Below are positions 7,960-16,859 of a DNA stretch of 64,000 bases, piece after piece; position 1 is the first letter of the stretch, and each line of letters begins with the position of its first letter. The translations under genes were made by a program, and so were the position numbers. Below the pieces are notes generated by a model. The model did no database searches. It saw only the letters and a program-made list of their open reading frames with translations, and was not told the DNA's origin. Source of the DNA: Neolewinella antarctica (GTDB lineage Bacteria > Bacteroidota > Bacteroidia > Chitinophagales > Saprospiraceae); the NCBI RefSeq assembly GCF_011927835.1, contig NZ_JAATJH010000008.1:62001-126000 (forward strand). Direction: 5' to 3'.

Positions 7960-9702
7960 TCAATTAAATATAACCTTCAACATCTCCTTCTGCTCTCCGT
8001 ACATCGCCTTAATATCATCCACCGTACGCTCGTAAACCTGGTCCGTCGCCACTTTTTTCAGCAAGCCCATCATGTCGCTGATGAATTCGTACCGCTCCGG
8101 GTCGTTTTCCGGCAGGGTAATGTCGAGTAATTCTTTAATGGTTTTCTCGGCCAGTTTGGGCTGCACCCGGGGGTGCTCCAGAAAGAAAGGAATGAGGGTA
8201 CTGACGGCGTCGAGCCGTTCGTAGTCTTCGGCGAGGAAGCTAGCTAGCTTATCCTGGTCACCCGCGGCCGCCAGGTAGTCCAAATACGCCGCGGCGTGCG
8301 TGCTCCGGAGGGTGGCCGTGGCCTTTTGCTCCACTTCCGGGCGCCGTTCGATGACGTACTGTAGGGTTTCGACGGTGGGGATGGCTTTGAGGTAGTCGTC
8401 CAGCCAGTTGAGTTCGCACTCGGCACCTTCGTAATCGGCGGCCAGTTGAATGCGGACGCGGTAGATCTCCGAGCGGTCGGCGTCGAGCTCGTAGTTGTAG
8501 GCCGTGGCCAGTCGCTCGTCGAGCCGGGTGATGGTGCCGAGCGGGATGTCGCTTTCATCGTCGTCATCGTCGTCGAAAACGGGCGTTACTTCAATTTCCG
8601 GGCGCGGTTGCGAAATGACTTCCCACACCGGCGGCGTGTCTTCCGGGGTATCCGCAGTCACTTCTTCGGGGGCGGCCACCGGGGCCGACGTAGTTTTTCT
8701 GGCTGCCACCTCCTTGCTGGGTACATGACCCGGCACGAGCTGGTCGCGCAGTTCCACCGGGACGTGCTCGACTAGCAGGTTAGCGAGTTGCCGGCGATTG
8801 AGCTGAATGAGCTCCTTAATCAGGTCTGCGTTCGGGTCCGTGGCGGTGGCCGGACCGGTGTTCGGCGTCCGCTCGATATTATTGGTCTCGCCGTTGCGCG
8901 GTGCGCGCTTGCCCCGCCGCGAATTTGTCCGCCCGTTAGCTCCGGCCTCTGCTTCCTGATTCGGCGTCGACGTGCGGTCCTCCGCCTGTTTCTGCTCCTC
9001 CTGGCGCGGCGCCCTTTTCCCGCGTTTGGATTTCCGTTCGGTTCCTTTCGTTGCGGCGGGCTCGGGGGTCGTTTCCGGTGTGTTATTTTCCGGTTGGTCC
9101 GCGTCTAGTTTGCGGGCCGTTCTTTTTCCGCGCTGGGGTTTCCTGGGTGCGGCTTCCTCGGTTGCTGGCTGTGGCGCGGCTTCTCCCGCGTTCGTCGCGG
9201 GCGCTTCCGGCGTGTCCTTGCGGGAGGTCTTATTTCGCGAAGCGCGTGCTTTTTTGCTCTTCTTTTCCGCTTTACCGGCTTGCTTATCAGCCCGCGGCGG
9301 GGTGGGTGTGGGCTCAGTCTCGGGCTCAGCTTCGGGTTCTTGCCCAACTACCTCCGCCGTCTGGGCCAACACGGCTGCTCCGTCCGCGCCCAAATCGTCA
9401 ACGACCCAGAGGAAGGCGGCAATGTGCTTGCAGGGCCCCTTGGTGTAGCGGCAAGTGCAGGTGACGCTCACTTCCTGGCCGTCGGTCTCGAGGCGCTGCT
9501 GGGCGCGGCCACGGGCTTTGAACACGGCGGTCGCAACGCCGGGCTGGGTATCGGTGAGCTCCACTTTATTCTTTTGGTAGAGCGCTGCGGCTTCGTCGTA
9601 GACGGTGGTGGTGAAAGCAGTCCCGGAATTTTCTTCCACCCAATTCGTATAGCGGGCGTAAAATGGCTCAGTACCCGTCAGGGTAAAATTCAATTTTGGC
9701 AT
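7960..9702 (-). CDS. SWIM zinc-finger protein with long low-complexity linker
   Basis: This is a 580-aa protein. I start it at the ATG at 9702 (M-P-K-L-N-F-T-L-T-G) because the longer frame adds residues with no family character. Residues about 90-110 hold a SWIM zinc finger, C-T-C-R-Y-T-K-G-P-C-K-H, a nucleic-acid or protein binding motif. A long charged linker follows, with repeated basic patches (G-K-R-A-P-R, R-G-K-R) separated by Pro/Glu/Thr-rich stretches. A D-D-D-D-D-E acidic run and a helical C-terminal domain complete it. There are no membrane segments. SWIM domains often accompany SNF2 helicases, but none is nearby. A DNA- or RNA-associated role is inferred; the exact job is unknown. 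Confidence 0.65.
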   Translation of the reverse strand: MPKLNFTLTGTEPFYARYTNWVEENSGTAFTTTVYDEAAALYQKNKVELTDTQPGVATAVFKARGRAQQRLETDGQEVSVTCTCRYTKGPCKHIAAFLWVVDDLGADGAAVLAQTAEVVGQEPEAEPETEPTPTPPRADKQAGKAEKKSKKARASRNKTSRKDTPEAPATNAGEAAPQPATEEAAPRKPQRGKRTARKLDADQPENNTPETTPEPAATKGTERKSKRGKRAPRQEEQKQAEDRTSTPNQEAEAGANGRTNSRRGKRAPRNGETNNIERTPNTGPATATDPNADLIKELIQLNRRQLANLLVEHVPVELRDQLVPGHVPSKEVAARKTTSAPVAAPEEVTADTPEDTPPVWEVISQPRPEIEVTPVFDDDDDDESDIPLGTITRLDERLATAYNYELDADRSEIYRVRIQLAADYEGAECELNWLDDYLKAIPTVETLQYVIERRPEVEQKATATLRSTHAAAYLDYLAAAGDQDKLASFLAEDYERLDAVSTLIPFFLEHPRVQPKLAEKTIKELLDITLPENDPERYEFISDMMGLLKKVATDQVYERTVDDIKAMYGEQKEMLKVIFN

Positions 9703-9891
9703 AGTCGTAAAGTAGCCCCGGTTAAAAAAATGCTGATTTGTGTGGGGCAAATAAATGGTAACGGCTGAGGCGGCGGTGTCGTTCAATGCACACGCCGCTT
9801 TCGGTAGGCCAGTATTACCGCCGGCAAATTTAGTTATTTATTTGATGATGTTCGTGCCCACTCCGTGTGTGGGTAATGTGAAGGGTAGGTT

Positions 9892-9979
9892 GCGCGGTCG
9901 CGGGTGCAAGCAAAATGGGATAAGTGCCGGCGGGGCGGGCACGGCAAAGCCGCTAGCTCCGTGATCGGGAACTAGCGGC
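9892..9979. other. Gap after the glycoside hydrolase: 16-bp motif and hairpin
   Basis: The 304-bp gap 9703-10006 holds an exact copy of the dispersed 16-bp motif (9892-9907) and a hairpin with arms GCCGCTAG/CTAGCGGC (9949-9956 and 9972-9979). On the minus strand the hairpin lies about 30 bp after the stop of the glycoside hydrolase and may be its terminator. Confidence 0.5.
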
Positions 9980-10006
9980 CTGCGCGCCTTCGCGCTCGAA
10001 CGCGGT

Positions 10007-12217
10007 TTACTGCATAACGACCCGCCTTTGGTACTCCTTACCGGCAACGACCACCCGTACGGTATAAACGCCCTTCGTTTTGAATACGGCCCTGGGAATG
10101 AGCACGCGGTCCCCACCAGTCATCCGCGTTATTTCCCGGCCGGTAATGTCGTGGACGGTCAGGTTAATTTCACCGACTTCCGCTGCGCCAACGACCCGAA
10201 CGGTCACGTCCTCCGTACCGACGGGGTTAGGAAAAACGTTCAGTCGAATTCCACCATTACTAATTGCGTCTAATTCATTACCGGAGGCATTGCTAGCGCG
10301 GCTACTCGCACCACCCGCCCGGATGATGTTCCACTGTTGGTTTACGTTACCGGTACTAAAATTCCAGGTGTGTACGATCTTATCCGGGCCCGGTTTGCGG
10401 TCCGCCGCCTGGCTGGTGCAGTGACTTGGCCGCAGGAAGTATTTTCCTCCGCTCAGGGTGACTTGCCACCGCTGGTGGGCCGAGCCGCCGCCCGTCCAGG
10501 TGGCGACTCTTTCACCTTTGCCACAGCCGGCGTTGGGGACTTCCAGGTAGCGGTTGTTACCCCGGTTGCGAATGGTGTACACATTATTTCCCAGGTGGTC
10601 GAACGTCCACTGTTGTACCCACCGGTTATTTACGCCGCCCATGACGACGGTCCCGCCGGTAGCCGTCAGGTTTTCGCCGACGTTCGGATTGCGCAGAAAA
10701 TAGTTGCCGTTGGCAATGAGTTGCCCGCCGGTGGGGGCGGGGATGGTAATGTTTTTAATTACGCTAATGGAATACGGCGGCAGGAAAAGCGTGTTCTCAC
10801 CGGAGCTGTTCCCTTGGCCCAGCAGGGCAAGCGGGTTGCGATCGAAAGGCACGTCACCGATGTCCTGCGACAAGTTATTGAACGCGAAGGCTTCGTGGCG
10901 GAAAGCACCCCGGTACTGCGCCCCGTTGAACTTGAGCGTCAGCTTCACGCGCTGGTTCGTTTTGTTGACCGCCAGCACTTGTGTTTCCCCGTTGCGCGTT
11001 ACCGCGCGGGCGACGACGGCCTTGGAGTTACCGCGGAGCGTCTTGGTCGTTACGTCCGTTTTCAGCAGAGTACCGTCCTGAAATACACCCCGGAGGACTT
11101 CGTAAGTGGATCCGAAGCCAGTCTTTGCGGTTGACAAACTGTTTCCGCTGGTCGTCTGGCGGAAGAAGTTATTCGTTCCGTGAATCTGAAACCAGTTGGC
11201 GTATTTGTAAATATTCTGATTCTCGAACAGGTAGAGGTAAGCGTCCGCCATGCCGAGGTAGCTGGCCGCGCGGTAACCACCGCTGACGCCCCATTCGGTG
11301 AGCCAGATTTCTTTGTTGGCCGCCACGCCACTGCGCATGAAACGCATATCTTCTTCAAGGATGAGCGGAGAGGTGAGTAGCGTACGGTAATTATCCTGCG
11401 TCGGCGTACCCCCTTTTCCGGCGTTAACGTAGCGGTGCATGGTGAGGGCATCGTAGTGGCTGCCGTCGCCCTTGATGATGCGGTTGTATTCGGTGTGGTC
11501 GATGTTTGCGGTCCGCCCGGTGCCTTCGCCCCGCCGCCAGGAGGTGGTAATCGATAGTTTGGTACCGAAGTTGTTCCGCTTGAACGCGGCGGACATTTCC
11601 CGGCAGGCCCGCAGGTAATCCGCCGGTTCTTTGAGGCGGTTGCTCCGCTGGTCCTTCCAGAAGTGCTCGTTGCCCATTTCGACGTGGGTGACGGCGAAGC
11701 CCTTCGCGCGGTGGTCGCGGACGCGGCGTACCGCTTTGTTGGTGGCATCGTTGTACAGCATGCTAAAGGTCCAGAGCACGTCGAAATCCCGCTCGTCGTG
11801 CAGTTGTTTGAGGCCGTCGAAGCCGAACGTCCAGTCGTACTGCACGTTCCCGCGGATCACCTCCTGGAAGCCACCGAATTCGTAGTCGTCTCGGAGCACG
11901 GGCTTGTCCTCTTCCCAGTCGTACCAGTTGGACCACACGCCGTGCGGAAACCGCACGGAAACGGGTGCGAAATCGCGCATGAATGCTTTGGCTCGGAAAT
12001 TGTCGTAACCATCCAGGGCAAAGACGCCGGAGTCCCAACCGATGTTGACGGACAGCAGGCGATTATTAACGGGTTCCTTTACGTCCGACCGGACGTTCAC
12101 TTCGGCGGTAACGGTGCCGAGCCCCTGAAAGGGATACGCTTGCGCGTGGAGTTGACCGGACGTAGCCGGTAGTGCAACCCCCAGCAGGAGGATCGCAAAC
12201 AAATAAAAATTTCGCAT
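10007..12217 (-). CDS. Secreted clan GH-A-like glycoside hydrolase with ricin-type lectin domain
   Basis: The 736-aa protein begins with a signal peptide ending in L-H-A-Q (residues 1-26). The catalytic part (about 30-480) has the TIM-barrel pattern of clan GH-A retaining glycosidases. E184 in M-G-N-E-H-F-W fits the acid/base position and E308 in W-L-T-E-W-G fits the nucleophile. Residues about 490-630 form a ricin-type beta-trefoil (repeated Q-x-W: Q-Q-W-T, Q-R-W-Q, Q-Q-W-N), a sugar-binding module. The last 80 residues are a type IX sorting domain (V-F-P-N-P-V, G-V-Y-T-V-R-V). It should be exported and anchored or released at the cell surface to attack a polysaccharide. The GH family (30, 39, 51 or an agarase group) cannot be settled by eye. 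A pair of LacI-type operator-like palindromes lies about 250 bp upstream. Confidence 0.75.
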   Translation of the reverse strand: MRNFYLFAILLLGVALPATSGQLHAQAYPFQGLGTVTAEVNVRSDVKEPVNNRLLSVNIGWDSGVFALDGYDNFRAKAFMRDFAPVSVRFPHGVWSNWYDWEEDKPVLRDDYEFGGFQEVIRGNVQYDWTFGFDGLKQLHDERDFDVLWTFSMLYNDATNKAVRRVRDHRAKGFAVTHVEMGNEHFWKDQRSNRLKEPADYLRACREMSAAFKRNNFGTKLSITTSWRRGEGTGRTANIDHTEYNRIIKGDGSHYDALTMHRYVNAGKGGTPTQDNYRTLLTSPLILEEDMRFMRSGVAANKEIWLTEWGVSGGYRAASYLGMADAYLYLFENQNIYKYANWFQIHGTNNFFRQTTSGNSLSTAKTGFGSTYEVLRGVFQDGTLLKTDVTTKTLRGNSKAVVARAVTRNGETQVLAVNKTNQRVKLTLKFNGAQYRGAFRHEAFAFNNLSQDIGDVPFDRNPLALLGQGNSSGENTLFLPPYSISVIKNITIPAPTGGQLIANGNYFLRNPNVGENLTATGGTVVMGGVNNRWVQQWTFDHLGNNVYTIRNRGNNRYLEVPNAGCGKGERVATWTGGGSAHQRWQVTLSGGKYFLRPSHCTSQAADRKPGPDKIVHTWNFSTGNVNQQWNIIRAGGASSRASNASGNELDAISNGGIRLNVFPNPVGTEDVTVRVVGAAEVGEINLTVHDITGREITRMTGGDRVLIPRAVFKTKGVYTVRVVVAGKEYQRRVVMQ

Positions 12218-12467
12218 GGACTTGGTTGGTTAAAAACTATTTTGAAGAAAGGCTTGAAAACTAAAAGCGTAGTACTAAACTCCAGGTCGGCCAAAAGTAG
12301 GGCCGGCCGGCTGGCCCACCAAATAATGCACCAATTAATTTCATTATACGATGCCACTATTCGTTATTTTAGTTGGCGTATCTCCGTAATACACTAATAA
12401 TTACTTACGTTTCCTTGGTAACCCAAATTTTAGTTGCTCGTCAAATATTTCAGTTTTCATTTGAGCG

Positions 12468-12500
12468 GCAATCGATTGCGGTTAATTGGCAATCGATTGC
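12468..12500. promoter_or_regulatory. Two 12-bp palindromes 21 bp apart (LacI-type operator candidate)
   Basis: GCAATCGATTGC occurs at 12468-12479 and again at 12489-12500, exactly two DNA helical turns apart. A palindrome with a central CG flanked by A/T is the shape of LacI/GalR-family operators. The nearest gene it could control is the glycoside hydrolase starting at 12217 on the minus strand. No regulator of that family is visible in the window, so the assignment is inference. Confidence 0.45.
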
Positions 12501-12543
12501 TATTTATTACCTATCAAGTAAAATAGCTTTGTCGAATTGTTTG

Positions 12544-12559
12544 GCGCGGACGCAGGTGC
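12544..12559 (+). repeat. Dispersed 16-bp motif, intergenic copy
   Basis: An exact match to GCGCGGWCGCRGGTGC. Other exact copies are at 4039, 4364, 5864, 9892, 16608, 19432, 35485, 47183 and 55815. Copies with one mismatch are at 27308, 33108, 40722, 47840 and 53008. This copy is in the 751-bp gene-free stretch 12218-12968, which also holds the operator-like pair, an AT-rich hairpin-rich segment (about 12656-12770) and the element beside mutS. Confidence 0.75.
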
Positions 12560-12806
12560 AAGAATAATCAGGTAAAGCAGGGAGTATTAGGCGTAACCCG
12601 TTGCGCGTAATTATTGTCGCTACGTGACGGGACGGAATACGTGAGTCAACGTTTTTAACACAAAAAACATAAAAGCAGAAGAGAATGCACAAAATGACGG
12701 TGAGCAGCGACCTCCGTAGCTACGCTGTTTTGTACTTATGTTTCCTTGTGTGTTTTCTGTGTTCCCTCTTCTTAGCGCGCGTCTGGCAGCTTCCGAGTGA
12801 TCCCAC

Positions 12807-12968
12807 TAACTGATGTCACGCAGATTATTTCGCCACATAGCACGAAGTACTGCGAAGCAAAACACAAAAGCACAAAAATCGGCGTACGGCTACGCCGAAA
12901 CACCAATTTACTTATTCTTGTGTGTTTTTGTGTTTGTGTGGCATAATCCGGTTGCGTAAGATCAGTTA
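12807..12968. repeat. Palindromic element, copy beside the mutS stop
   Basis: It begins TAACTGAT and ends ATCAGTTA. Inner inverted arms are ACGCAGATTAT/ATAATCCGGTTGCGT and GCCACA/TGTGGC, with inner tracts rich in CACAAAAGCAC and TTTGTGTTTTTGTG. It abuts the mutS stop codon at 12969. A second copy lies just upstream of mutS (15815-15977) and a third, more decayed, beside trmD (30765-30910). It has no coding capacity. This looks like a short non-autonomous repeat family; an RNA or terminator role is possible. Confidence 0.65.
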
Positions 12969-15689
12969 CTAAGCCAACACCGCCTTCAGCTCATTCAACT
13001 TCATCATGCACTCGATCGGCGTCATCTGATTAAGGTTGAGTTCTTCCAGCATGGCTTTGAGTTTCCCCGCCGTGGGGTCTACCGTTTCGAAGATACTCAG
13101 CTGGGGGGCGGGTTGGGAGAACTGGTTGGCGGCAATCTTCGGGGAGGCCGGTACCCCACCCTGCTTTTTACCGTTCGGCTTATCACCCGCGGCCGCGACA
13201 CGCGAGTTAGTCCCGGACTCTGTCGGGACGCCCATATCCAAACTACCCTGGTCGATGTGCTGACTTTCTAGTTGCGCCAGAATATCCGTCGCCCGGTGCA
13301 CGATCTCCGGCGGCATACCCGCCATCTGCGCGACGTGGATGCCAAAACTGTGCGCACTCCCTCCAGGAATCAACTTGCGCAGAAAAATGATCTTCCCCGC
13401 GTGCTCCTTGATGGCGATCGAGTAATTCTTGACCCGGTCGAGCCGGTCGGCCAACTCGTTAAGCTCGTGGTAGTGCGTAGCGAAAAGTGTCTTGGGCCGC
13501 GCGCGTCCATTACTGTGCAAATACTCGGCGATGGCCCAAGCGATCGAGATACCATCGAAGGTCGACGTACCCCGGCCGATCTCGTCCAGCAAGATCAAAC
13601 TCCGGTCCGTAATATTATTCATAATACTCGCCGTCTCATTCATCTCCACCATGAAAGTCGATTCCCCCGAAGAGATATTATCGCTCGCCCCGACGCGCGT
13701 AAATACTCGGTCGACGAGCCCCAACCGCGCCGCTTTGGCCGGCACGAAACTGCCCATCTGCGCCATGAGTGAAATAAGGGCCGTCTGCCGCAACAGCGCC
13801 GATTTACCCGCCATATTTGGCCCGGTAATCATGATGATCTGCTGATTACTCGTATCGAGTTTGACATCATTGGGCACGTACCGCTCCCCCACCCCGAGCT
13901 GCTTTTCGATGACGGGGTGGCGGCCTTCCTCGATGTCGATATCCTGCGTATCGTCCAGCACCGGCTCACAGTAACGGTTCCGGTTGGCGAGCTTGGCGTG
14001 GCTCAGTAGGCAGTCCAGCCGGCCAATGTGTAGCGCATTCGCCTGGACGGGGCCGATGTATTGCTGGAGCCAGATGACGAGTTCCTCATAAAGGGTCTCT
14101 TCGCGCTGGAGAATTAAGTCTTCCGCGTTAAGAATTTTGTCTTCGAGCTCTTTAAGCTCTTCCGTGATGTAGCGCTCCGCGTTGGCAAGGGTTTGCTTGC
14201 GCGTCCACTCGGGCGGAGCGTCGTTTTTGTGCTTGTTGGTGACTTCGAGGTAATAGCCGAAGACGTTATTAAAACCGATCTTCAGATTAGTAATGCCGGT
14301 GCGCTTGGCTTCCCGTTCCTGGATGCCGGCGAGTCGCTTTTTACCGTTACGGGTAATGTCGCGCAGGTCGTCGAGTTCGGGGTCGAAGTCGTCGGCGATC
14401 ACACCTCCTTTGTTGAGGTTTACGGCAGGGCTTTCTTTTACTTGCCGATTAATCTCGTCACAAACGGCCGGCAGCGCATCCAGCTTTTTGGCCATTGCGG
14501 ATAAAATCTCGTTGCCGGAGCCAGCGAGCAATTTTTTGATCGGCCCGATGGCGCAGAGTGCCTGGGCGAGCGCCCGAACTTCGCGGGGATTTACCCGTCC
14601 GAGAGGAACCTTCGAAATGAGACGTTCCAAATCACCGATCTCTTTGAGGGCGGCATCCACATCCTGCAATAGGACCGGGCTACCCACAAAAGCACGGACG
14701 ACGGAATGGCGCGCGCGAATGGCCTCCACGTCAATTAAAGGTAGTACCACCCACTTCCGCAGCAACCGCCCACCCATCGGCGTGACGGTGTGGTCCATCA
14801 CGTTCACCAATGGGACGCCACCGTCGTGGGGGCTGTAGAGCAGTTCGAGATTGCGAATCGTGAAGCGGTCGAGCCAAACGTAGCGGTCGTTGGCCAGCCG
14901 GGCGATGCGGGTGACGTGCTGGAGGTTACGATTTTCGGTGGATTCGAGGTAGTGGAGTACGCCGCCGGCCGCGATCTGTGCCTGCTTCATTCCTTCGATT
15001 CCGAATCCCTTTAGCGTAATGGCTTTAAATTGCTTAAGGAGCTTTTCCTGGGTATAATCTTCGGTGAAAATCCACTCGTCGCGGGCGGTGAGGTAGAAGC
15101 GGTCGCCGAAGCGTTCCGGGAAGTCTTTGCGGTGTTCCTTGCTGATCAGCACTTCCTTCGGTTGGAAGCTTTGCAGCAGTTTATCGACGTAATCGGCCGC
15201 ACCTTCGGCGACGAGGAATTCACCGGTAGAAATATCCAGCAAGGCCAGCCCGAATAAGTCTTTTTTGCCGCCGGAATAAGTAACGCAGGCCAGAAAATTA
15301 TTGAGCTTGTGTTCGAGCAGTTTGTCGCTGGTGGCGAGGCCCGGCGTAACGATCTCGGTCACGCCCCGCTTGACGATCTTCTTTTCCTTCGATGGCTTTT
15401 CGAGCTGTTCGCAGATGGCGACGCGGAAGCCGGATTTGATGAGGCGGGGCAGGTACACGTCGAGGCTGTGGTAGGGAAAACCGGCTAGTTCGACGTCGGA
15501 GCCGCCGTTGTTGCGGCTGGTCAGGGTGATGCCGAGCGTTTGGCTGGCTTTGACGGCGTCTTCGCCGAAGGTCTCGTAAAAATCACCGACGCGGAAGAGC
15601 AGCAGGGCGTCCGGGTGCTTGGCCTTGACCTTGTTGTACTGGGCCATCAGGGGGGTTACCTTTTTGGACTTTTTGCTTGCTTTTGCCAT
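12969..15689 (-). CDS. mutS: DNA mismatch repair ATPase MutS
   Basis: MutS binds mismatched bases and, with ATP, recruits MutL to start repair. The start is the ATG at 15689 (M-A-K-A-S-K-K-S-K-K, then T-P-L-M-A-Q-Y); the longer frame has no family support. The protein is 906 aa, close to the family's usual 850-900. Visible are the mismatch-reading F-Y-E motif in the N-terminal domain (R-V-G-D-F-Y-E-T-F), Walker A G-P-N-M-A-G-K-S, Walker B L-I-L-L-D-E-I-G-R-G-T, and the late D-T-F-A-T-H-Y-H-E-like switch (T-L-F-A-T-H-Y-H-E-L). The low-complexity linker before the C-terminal helices contains a TCCCG/CGGGA inverted repeat at 13210-13229 translated within the frame. The gene is flanked on both sides by copies of the same palindromic element and stands alone. 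Confidence 0.97.
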   Translation of the reverse strand: MAKASKKSKKVTPLMAQYNKVKAKHPDALLLFRVGDFYETFGEDAVKASQTLGITLTSRNNGGSDVELAGFPYHSLDVYLPRLIKSGFRVAICEQLEKPSKEKKIVKRGVTEIVTPGLATSDKLLEHKLNNFLACVTYSGGKKDLFGLALLDISTGEFLVAEGAADYVDKLLQSFQPKEVLISKEHRKDFPERFGDRFYLTARDEWIFTEDYTQEKLLKQFKAITLKGFGIEGMKQAQIAAGGVLHYLESTENRNLQHVTRIARLANDRYVWLDRFTIRNLELLYSPHDGGVPLVNVMDHTVTPMGGRLLRKWVVLPLIDVEAIRARHSVVRAFVGSPVLLQDVDAALKEIGDLERLISKVPLGRVNPREVRALAQALCAIGPIKKLLAGSGNEILSAMAKKLDALPAVCDEINRQVKESPAVNLNKGGVIADDFDPELDDLRDITRNGKKRLAGIQEREAKRTGITNLKIGFNNVFGYYLEVTNKHKNDAPPEWTRKQTLANAERYITEELKELEDKILNAEDLILQREETLYEELVIWLQQYIGPVQANALHIGRLDCLLSHAKLANRNRYCEPVLDDTQDIDIEEGRHPVIEKQLGVGERYVPNDVKLDTSNQQIIMITGPNMAGKSALLRQTALISLMAQMGSFVPAKAARLGLVDRVFTRVGASDNISSGESTFMVEMNETASIMNNITDRSLILLDEIGRGTSTFDGISIAWAIAEYLHSNGRARPKTLFATHYHELNELADRLDRVKNYSIAIKEHAGKIIFLRKLIPGGSAHSFGIHVAQMAGMPPEIVHRATDILAQLESQHIDQGSLDMGVPTESGTNSRVAAAGDKPNGKKQGGVPASPKIAANQFSQPAPQLSIFETVDPTAGKLKAMLEELNLNQMTPIECMMKLNELKAVLA
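13210..13229. repeat. Imperfect TCCCGA-type palindrome inside mutS
   Basis: GTCCCGGACTCTGTCGGGAC lies in the codons for the variable linker before the C-terminal region of MutS. It belongs to the same group as the palindromes at 24966, 62353 and 62879. Confidence 0.55.
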
Positions 15690-15814
15690 TGGGGCTAAGG
15701 TAGGGCGTTTGGCGGGTTCTGGAGGAAAGGGATTAGGAAGAAAGTAAGCGAAGATTGAATGAATTACTAAAGGGGGATTGTTGGCACGCTTGTGCACGTC
15801 TCGTCATACTCAGG

Positions 15815-15977
15815 TTCTGATGTTACGCAGATTTTTTTGGCCAAAAAAACATAAAAGCACAGAAAAAACTCTTTTTGGTTACGCCAAAACACCACTTACC
15901 TGCGCTTTTGTGATTTGCTTCGCAGTATTTCATGCATCGTGATTTTGTGGCAAAATCTGGTCACGTGAGGTCAGTTA
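15815..15977. repeat. Palindromic element, copy upstream of mutS
   Basis: Left end TTCTGATGTTACGCAGATT and right end ending in TCAGTTA match the ends of the copy at 12807-12968. Inner arms have the same CATAAAAGCACAGAAAA/GCGCTTTTGTG and CTTCGCAGTA text. It fills about half of the 338-bp gap between mutS and the AraC gene. Confidence 0.6.
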
Positions 15978-16027
15978 ATATTCGCCGTCTACCTGCTATT
16001 GAGGTCGTAACCACGTAACTTGGCTGA

Positions 16028-16849
16028 ATGAATCCGGAAGACCCAAGCTCAGAATTCCTCTTTTCTACCGAGCTTGTAGATTATCAATCCAGCGAAGGCC
16101 GGCGGCACCGGAATCATCGCCACCCGCAGTTTTTTCAGTTGACTTTTGTCACGGCCGGCGAGGGATTACATTACGTCGGGGATGCGGCACCGCCCTTAGT
16201 GCCGGGGGGGCTTTATTTGGTGGCTCCGCAAACGGCGCATGCCTGTTCGGGACGGGGTTTGCGGGGTCGGCTTTGCCACTTTTCGCCGGATCTGCTCAGT
16301 TACGAGCTGCGGTTACGACTTCATCAAACCTATTACTTTACGCGTTTTCCCGCCGAGAGCTGGCCATTGATTACGGGCTTATTCGATCACCTGGCCAAGC
16401 CTGCATCACCCAGTTTGGTGAAAACCTTGCTTCAATCCCTGCTGACCTTACTCCTCGAATCAGGGTATGCGGAGGCCGGGCCAATGGTGGAAAAGTCCAA
16501 TCACCATCTGGCGCAAGGGTTTTTGGCGCTGGCGCGGGTGCATTATGCTACGGAACGCAGGGTGAGTTGGTACGCAGCCCAATTACACTGCTCCACCAAC
16601 CACCTTGGCACCTGCGTCCGCGCCCAAATCCAACGACCGCCCGGACAGTATTTACGGGAATTAGCGCTGGAAGACGCCCGCAATCGGCTACTTCAGGAAA
16701 CCACCACCGTGTCCACTATCGCCGACGAACTGGGTTTTCGCGACGTGGATTATTTCTGGCGCTTCTTCAAAAAACACGTCGGCGTCACCCCGCTCGACTA
16801 CCGAAACGGCCAGAAAGACCCACGAAAAGTCCAGACGGGCGCGACTTAA
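16028..16849 (+). CDS. AraC-family transcriptional regulator
   Basis: This is a 273-aa DNA-binding regulator. The N-terminal half is a cupin-like sensor domain (R-H-R-N-H-R-H-P-Q-F-F-Q-L, then G-G-L-Y-L-V-A-P-Q-T-A-H). The C-terminal 100 residues form the double helix-turn-helix of AraC/XylS proteins, with the signature Y-F-W-R-F-F-K-K-H-V-G-V-T-P-L-D-Y-R near the end. A copy of the dispersed 16-bp motif (16608-16623) lies within the first helix-turn-helix codons and is translated as T-C-V-R-A. The next gene starts 10 bp downstream and is probably a target or a co-transcribed partner. The effector is unknown. Confidence 0.88.
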   Translation: MNPEDPSSEFLFSTELVDYQSSEGRRHRNHRHPQFFQLTFVTAGEGLHYVGDAAPPLVPGGLYLVAPQTAHACSGRGLRGRLCHFSPDLLSYELRLRLHQTYYFTRFPAESWPLITGLFDHLAKPASPSLVKTLLQSLLTLLLESGYAEAGPMVEKSNHHLAQGFLALARVHYATERRVSWYAAQLHCSTNHLGTCVRAQIQRPPGQYLRELALEDARNRLLQETTTVSTIADELGFRDVDYFWRFFKKHVGVTPLDYRNGQKDPRKVQTGAT

Positions 16850-16854
16850 TTTTG
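16847..16854 (+). promoter_or_regulatory. TAnnTTTG promoter -7 box just before the DUF3291 gene
   Basis: TAATTTTG is a perfect match to the Bacteroidota -7 consensus TAnnTTTG and ends 5 bp before the ATG at 16860. If used, the transcript would be nearly leaderless. Confidence 0.4.
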
Positions 16855-16859
16855 CCCCC

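Noticed and set aside
10337..11134. 265-codon plus-strand frame within the glycoside hydrolase
   Set aside because: It is antisense to a gene with signal peptide, catalytic residues and sorting domain.
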